Shown here piece by piece: positions 6,082 through 7,067 of a DNA stretch of 7,067 bases; position 1 is the stretch's first letter, and every line of letters starts with the position of its first letter. Location of the stretch: positions 1 through 7,067 of the forward strand of contig CAZUUJ010000101.1 of NCBI GenBank assembly GCA_964623625.1, written 5' to 3'. A model generated the notes under the pieces. That model was not told where the DNA came from. It searched no databases and saw only the letters and a program-made list of their open reading frames with translations. The DNA comes from CAZLGM01 sp964623625. Lineage in GTDB: Bacteria; Desulfobacterota; Desulfobulbia; Desulfobulbales; Desulfocapsaceae. The translations under genes and the position numbers were made by a program.

Positions 6082-6943
6082 GCTTTATTCTTTGCAGCTC
6101 CTGGTCGATCATTTTCTGGATGGGCTTAAATCCCCTGTTATTTACCTTGCGGCCATTGACAAACAGGGTAGGAGTCCCTCCGACATCGGCCTTGTTGGCG
6201 TCATTGATATCTATGCGAAGCTGTTTCTTGACCTTTTCGGAGTCCATATCCTTTTTAAATTTTTCAATATCAAGTCCGAGCTTCTCGGCAATAGAATCGA
6301 TTACTTTGTCATTGAGTTTTTTATGTTCGAACAGCTCATCATGAAAGGGCCAGAATTTACCCTGTTCACCAGCGGCAAGCGCTGCCAGGGCGGCTTTCTC
6401 GGCATAATCATGAATTGAAGTGAGGGGTAGGTTCTTTAATACGATTTTCACTGTATCCGGGTTGTGCTCGAGCACCTGCTCGAGTAGCGGCACGACTTTC
6501 GCGCAGTACGGTCACTGAAAGTCGGTAAACACCACTAAGGTGACCGGAGCGTTTTCCAATCCGACAAAGGGGGAACCCGCAGTATTGATCTTTTGAACCA
6601 AACTGATGGAAATGGCCGTATAGGTCTTTTTCTTTTTGTTGATGAGGAACAAGATTTCGCCTTTCGGAGTAATATCGATTGCCGATACGCCATCTTCGAT
6701 GGGGATGGTTCCTTTGTGCTGCCGAAACTGATCATAGACCAAAACACTCTTGTCGGTGAGAAAAAAAGTAAACTTTCCATCAAGCGAGTGGACCATGCTC
6801 TTTGCAGCCACCGGCAATTCTAATTGGTTTACAACCTTCCACTCCAGTCCGGTCGGTTCTTTTGCGGCCCAAAGCGGCTGGATGTATAGGAAAAGAGAAA
6901 GTATCGCGGCTGTCAGCCCGATTATTCTAGTCTTGAGGTTCAT
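6071..6943 (-). CDS. Exported DsbA-like thioredoxin-fold selenoprotein (UPYC active site), TGA read as Sec
   Basis: Read through one TGA (6514-6512), the frame gives a continuous 290-aa protein. Residues 1-26 are a signal peptide (charged MNLKTR, hydrophobic core, LWA-A cleavage), so it acts in the periplasm or at the membrane. Residues 45-118 hold two beta-rich repeats (HSLDGKFTFFL, ITPKGEILFLI) resembling propeller blades. From 126 a DsbA_thioredoxin-type fold begins: NAPVTLVVFTDFQ, then residue 144 encoded by TGA, then PYC (C147), a helical insertion (HDYAEKAALAALAAGEQGKFWPFHDELF) and the cis-Pro loop VGGTPTLFVNG (P258). The family has CPYC here, so the TGA replaces the first, nucleophilic Cys. 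C147 is the only cysteine in the protein. A SECIS-like hairpin follows. The likely role is thiol-disulfide exchange or peroxide reduction. It is first in the operon; AGAGGA lies five bases before its ATG. A standard gene call would split it at the TGA, with a false GTG start at 6493. Confidence 0.9.
6461..6511 (-). promoter_or_regulatory. Bacterial SECIS-like element downstream of the Sec codon
   Basis: Immediately after the TGA (6514-6512) the mRNA can form an uninterrupted 7-bp stem, CTCGAGC (6484-6478) with GCTCGAG (6473-6467), closed by the tetraloop AGGU. The loop begins 34 nt after the UGA and has G as its second base. Both fit the known bacterial rule (loop roughly 16-37 nt downstream, G in the first two loop bases). 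A lower stem GTCGTG (6496-6491) / CACAAC (6466-6461), 5 of 6 paired, extends it across an internal bulge. This is the structure SelB needs to deliver selenocysteinyl-tRNA. The CTCGAG palindromes permit alternative folds. Confidence 0.75.
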
Positions 6944-6972
6944 AAATATCCTCTTCGGTAAAAGTTCTATTT

Positions 6973-7000
6973 TTTATAAAATCAGTTTACGTATTATCAA
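6973..7000 (-). promoter_or_regulatory. Sigma70-like promoter of the selenoprotein-ybeZ-ybeY-pdxJ operon
   Basis: On the - strand TTGATA (7000-6995) and TATAAA (6978-6973), each five of six matches to consensus, are separated by 16 bp. Transcription would start near 6966, leaving a leader of about 23 nt that contains the Shine-Dalgarno AGAGGA (6954-6949) before the ATG at 6943. No other convincing promoter appears within the downstream operon before the tRNA. Confidence 0.7.
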
Positions 7001-7001
7001 T

Positions 7002-7031
7002 CCTGTCCAAGGGTTGTTCCTTGTTGACAGG
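7002..7031. promoter_or_regulatory. 30-bp dyad just upstream of the operon -35 box
   Basis: CCTGTC-CAAGG (7002-7012) is complementary to CCTTG-tt-GACAGG (7019-7031), giving 11 paired bases with a 2-nt bulge around a 6-nt centre. No T-run follows on either strand, so it is not an intrinsic terminator. It ends one base before the -35 box, a position suitable for an activator or repressor. The bound factor is unknown. The remaining bases to the window edge show nothing I can name. Confidence 0.45.
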
Positions 7032-7067
7032 CATCAGGATAATAGCCGCTGCAAATTAAATTATCAA

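Noticed and set aside
5891..6418. 175-aa open frame on the + strand
   Set aside because: It lies antisense across the selenoprotein and PhoH, and its hydrophobic-looking translation is a by-product of the opposite strand.
6071..6493. A separate 140-aa gene starting at GTG 6493
   Set aside because: It lacks the first strand and half the active site of its fold, and it is in frame with the upstream gene across one TGA. It is better read as the C-terminal part of the selenoprotein.
6512..6943. Pseudogene caused by a nonsense mutation
   Set aside because: The only lesion falls exactly on the catalytic Cys codon, a SECIS-like stem follows, and the rest of the frame is intact. This pattern is far more likely for Sec than for random decay.

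Overview
The window looks like chromosomal DNA of moderate GC from an anaerobic Desulfobacterota (deltaproteobacterial) bacterium, perhaps a Desulfobulbales-like sulfate reducer or sulfur disproportionator. This assignment is an inference. It rests on a selenoprotein-type thiol oxidoreductase, a PEP-synthase-like protein with a non-standard C-terminus, an orphan receiver protein and a tandem universal stress protein. No marker gene fixes the species.

Left half (+ strand, 1-3515). The window opens inside a PEP synthase/PPDK-like gene whose 5' end lies outside it. Next comes a 143-bp MITE-like inverted-repeat element (2036-2178). Then follow a 121-aa single-domain response regulator and a two-domain universal stress protein (UspA family), the latter with a near-perfect ribosome binding site and a plausible promoter.

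Middle (3516-3903). A convergent, gene-free stretch holds several small hairpins. It is followed on the - strand by a tRNA-Leu(UAA) with its own sigma70-like promoter and a strong intrinsic terminator.

Right half (- strand, 6943 down to 3905). A tight operon is driven by a good sigma70-like promoter (6973-7000). Gene 1 is an exported DsbA-like thioredoxin-fold protein whose frame is interrupted by a single TGA. That TGA sits exactly at the first Cys of the CPYC motif, giving U-P-Y-C, and a SECIS-like hairpin lies just downstream, so I read it as a 290-aa selenoprotein. Gene 2 overlaps it by 11 nt and encodes a PhoH/YbeZ ATPase. Gene 3 overlaps gene 2 by 4 nt (ATGA) and is a continuous 397-codon frame carrying a complete YbeY endoribonuclease followed by a complete PdxJ (pyridoxine 5'-phosphate synthase), with no stop between them. 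An ideal internal Shine-Dalgarno precedes the PdxJ Met, and a dnaX-type A_AAA_AAG slippery heptamer lies about 15 codons upstream of it.

The operon joins envelope thiol redox chemistry, rRNA maturation/ribosome quality control (YbeZ-YbeY) and vitamin B6 synthesis. The best targets are the selenoprotein, which ordinary gene calling would split into two genes, and the YbeY-PdxJ junction, where fusion, internal initiation and frameshifting could all shape the products.
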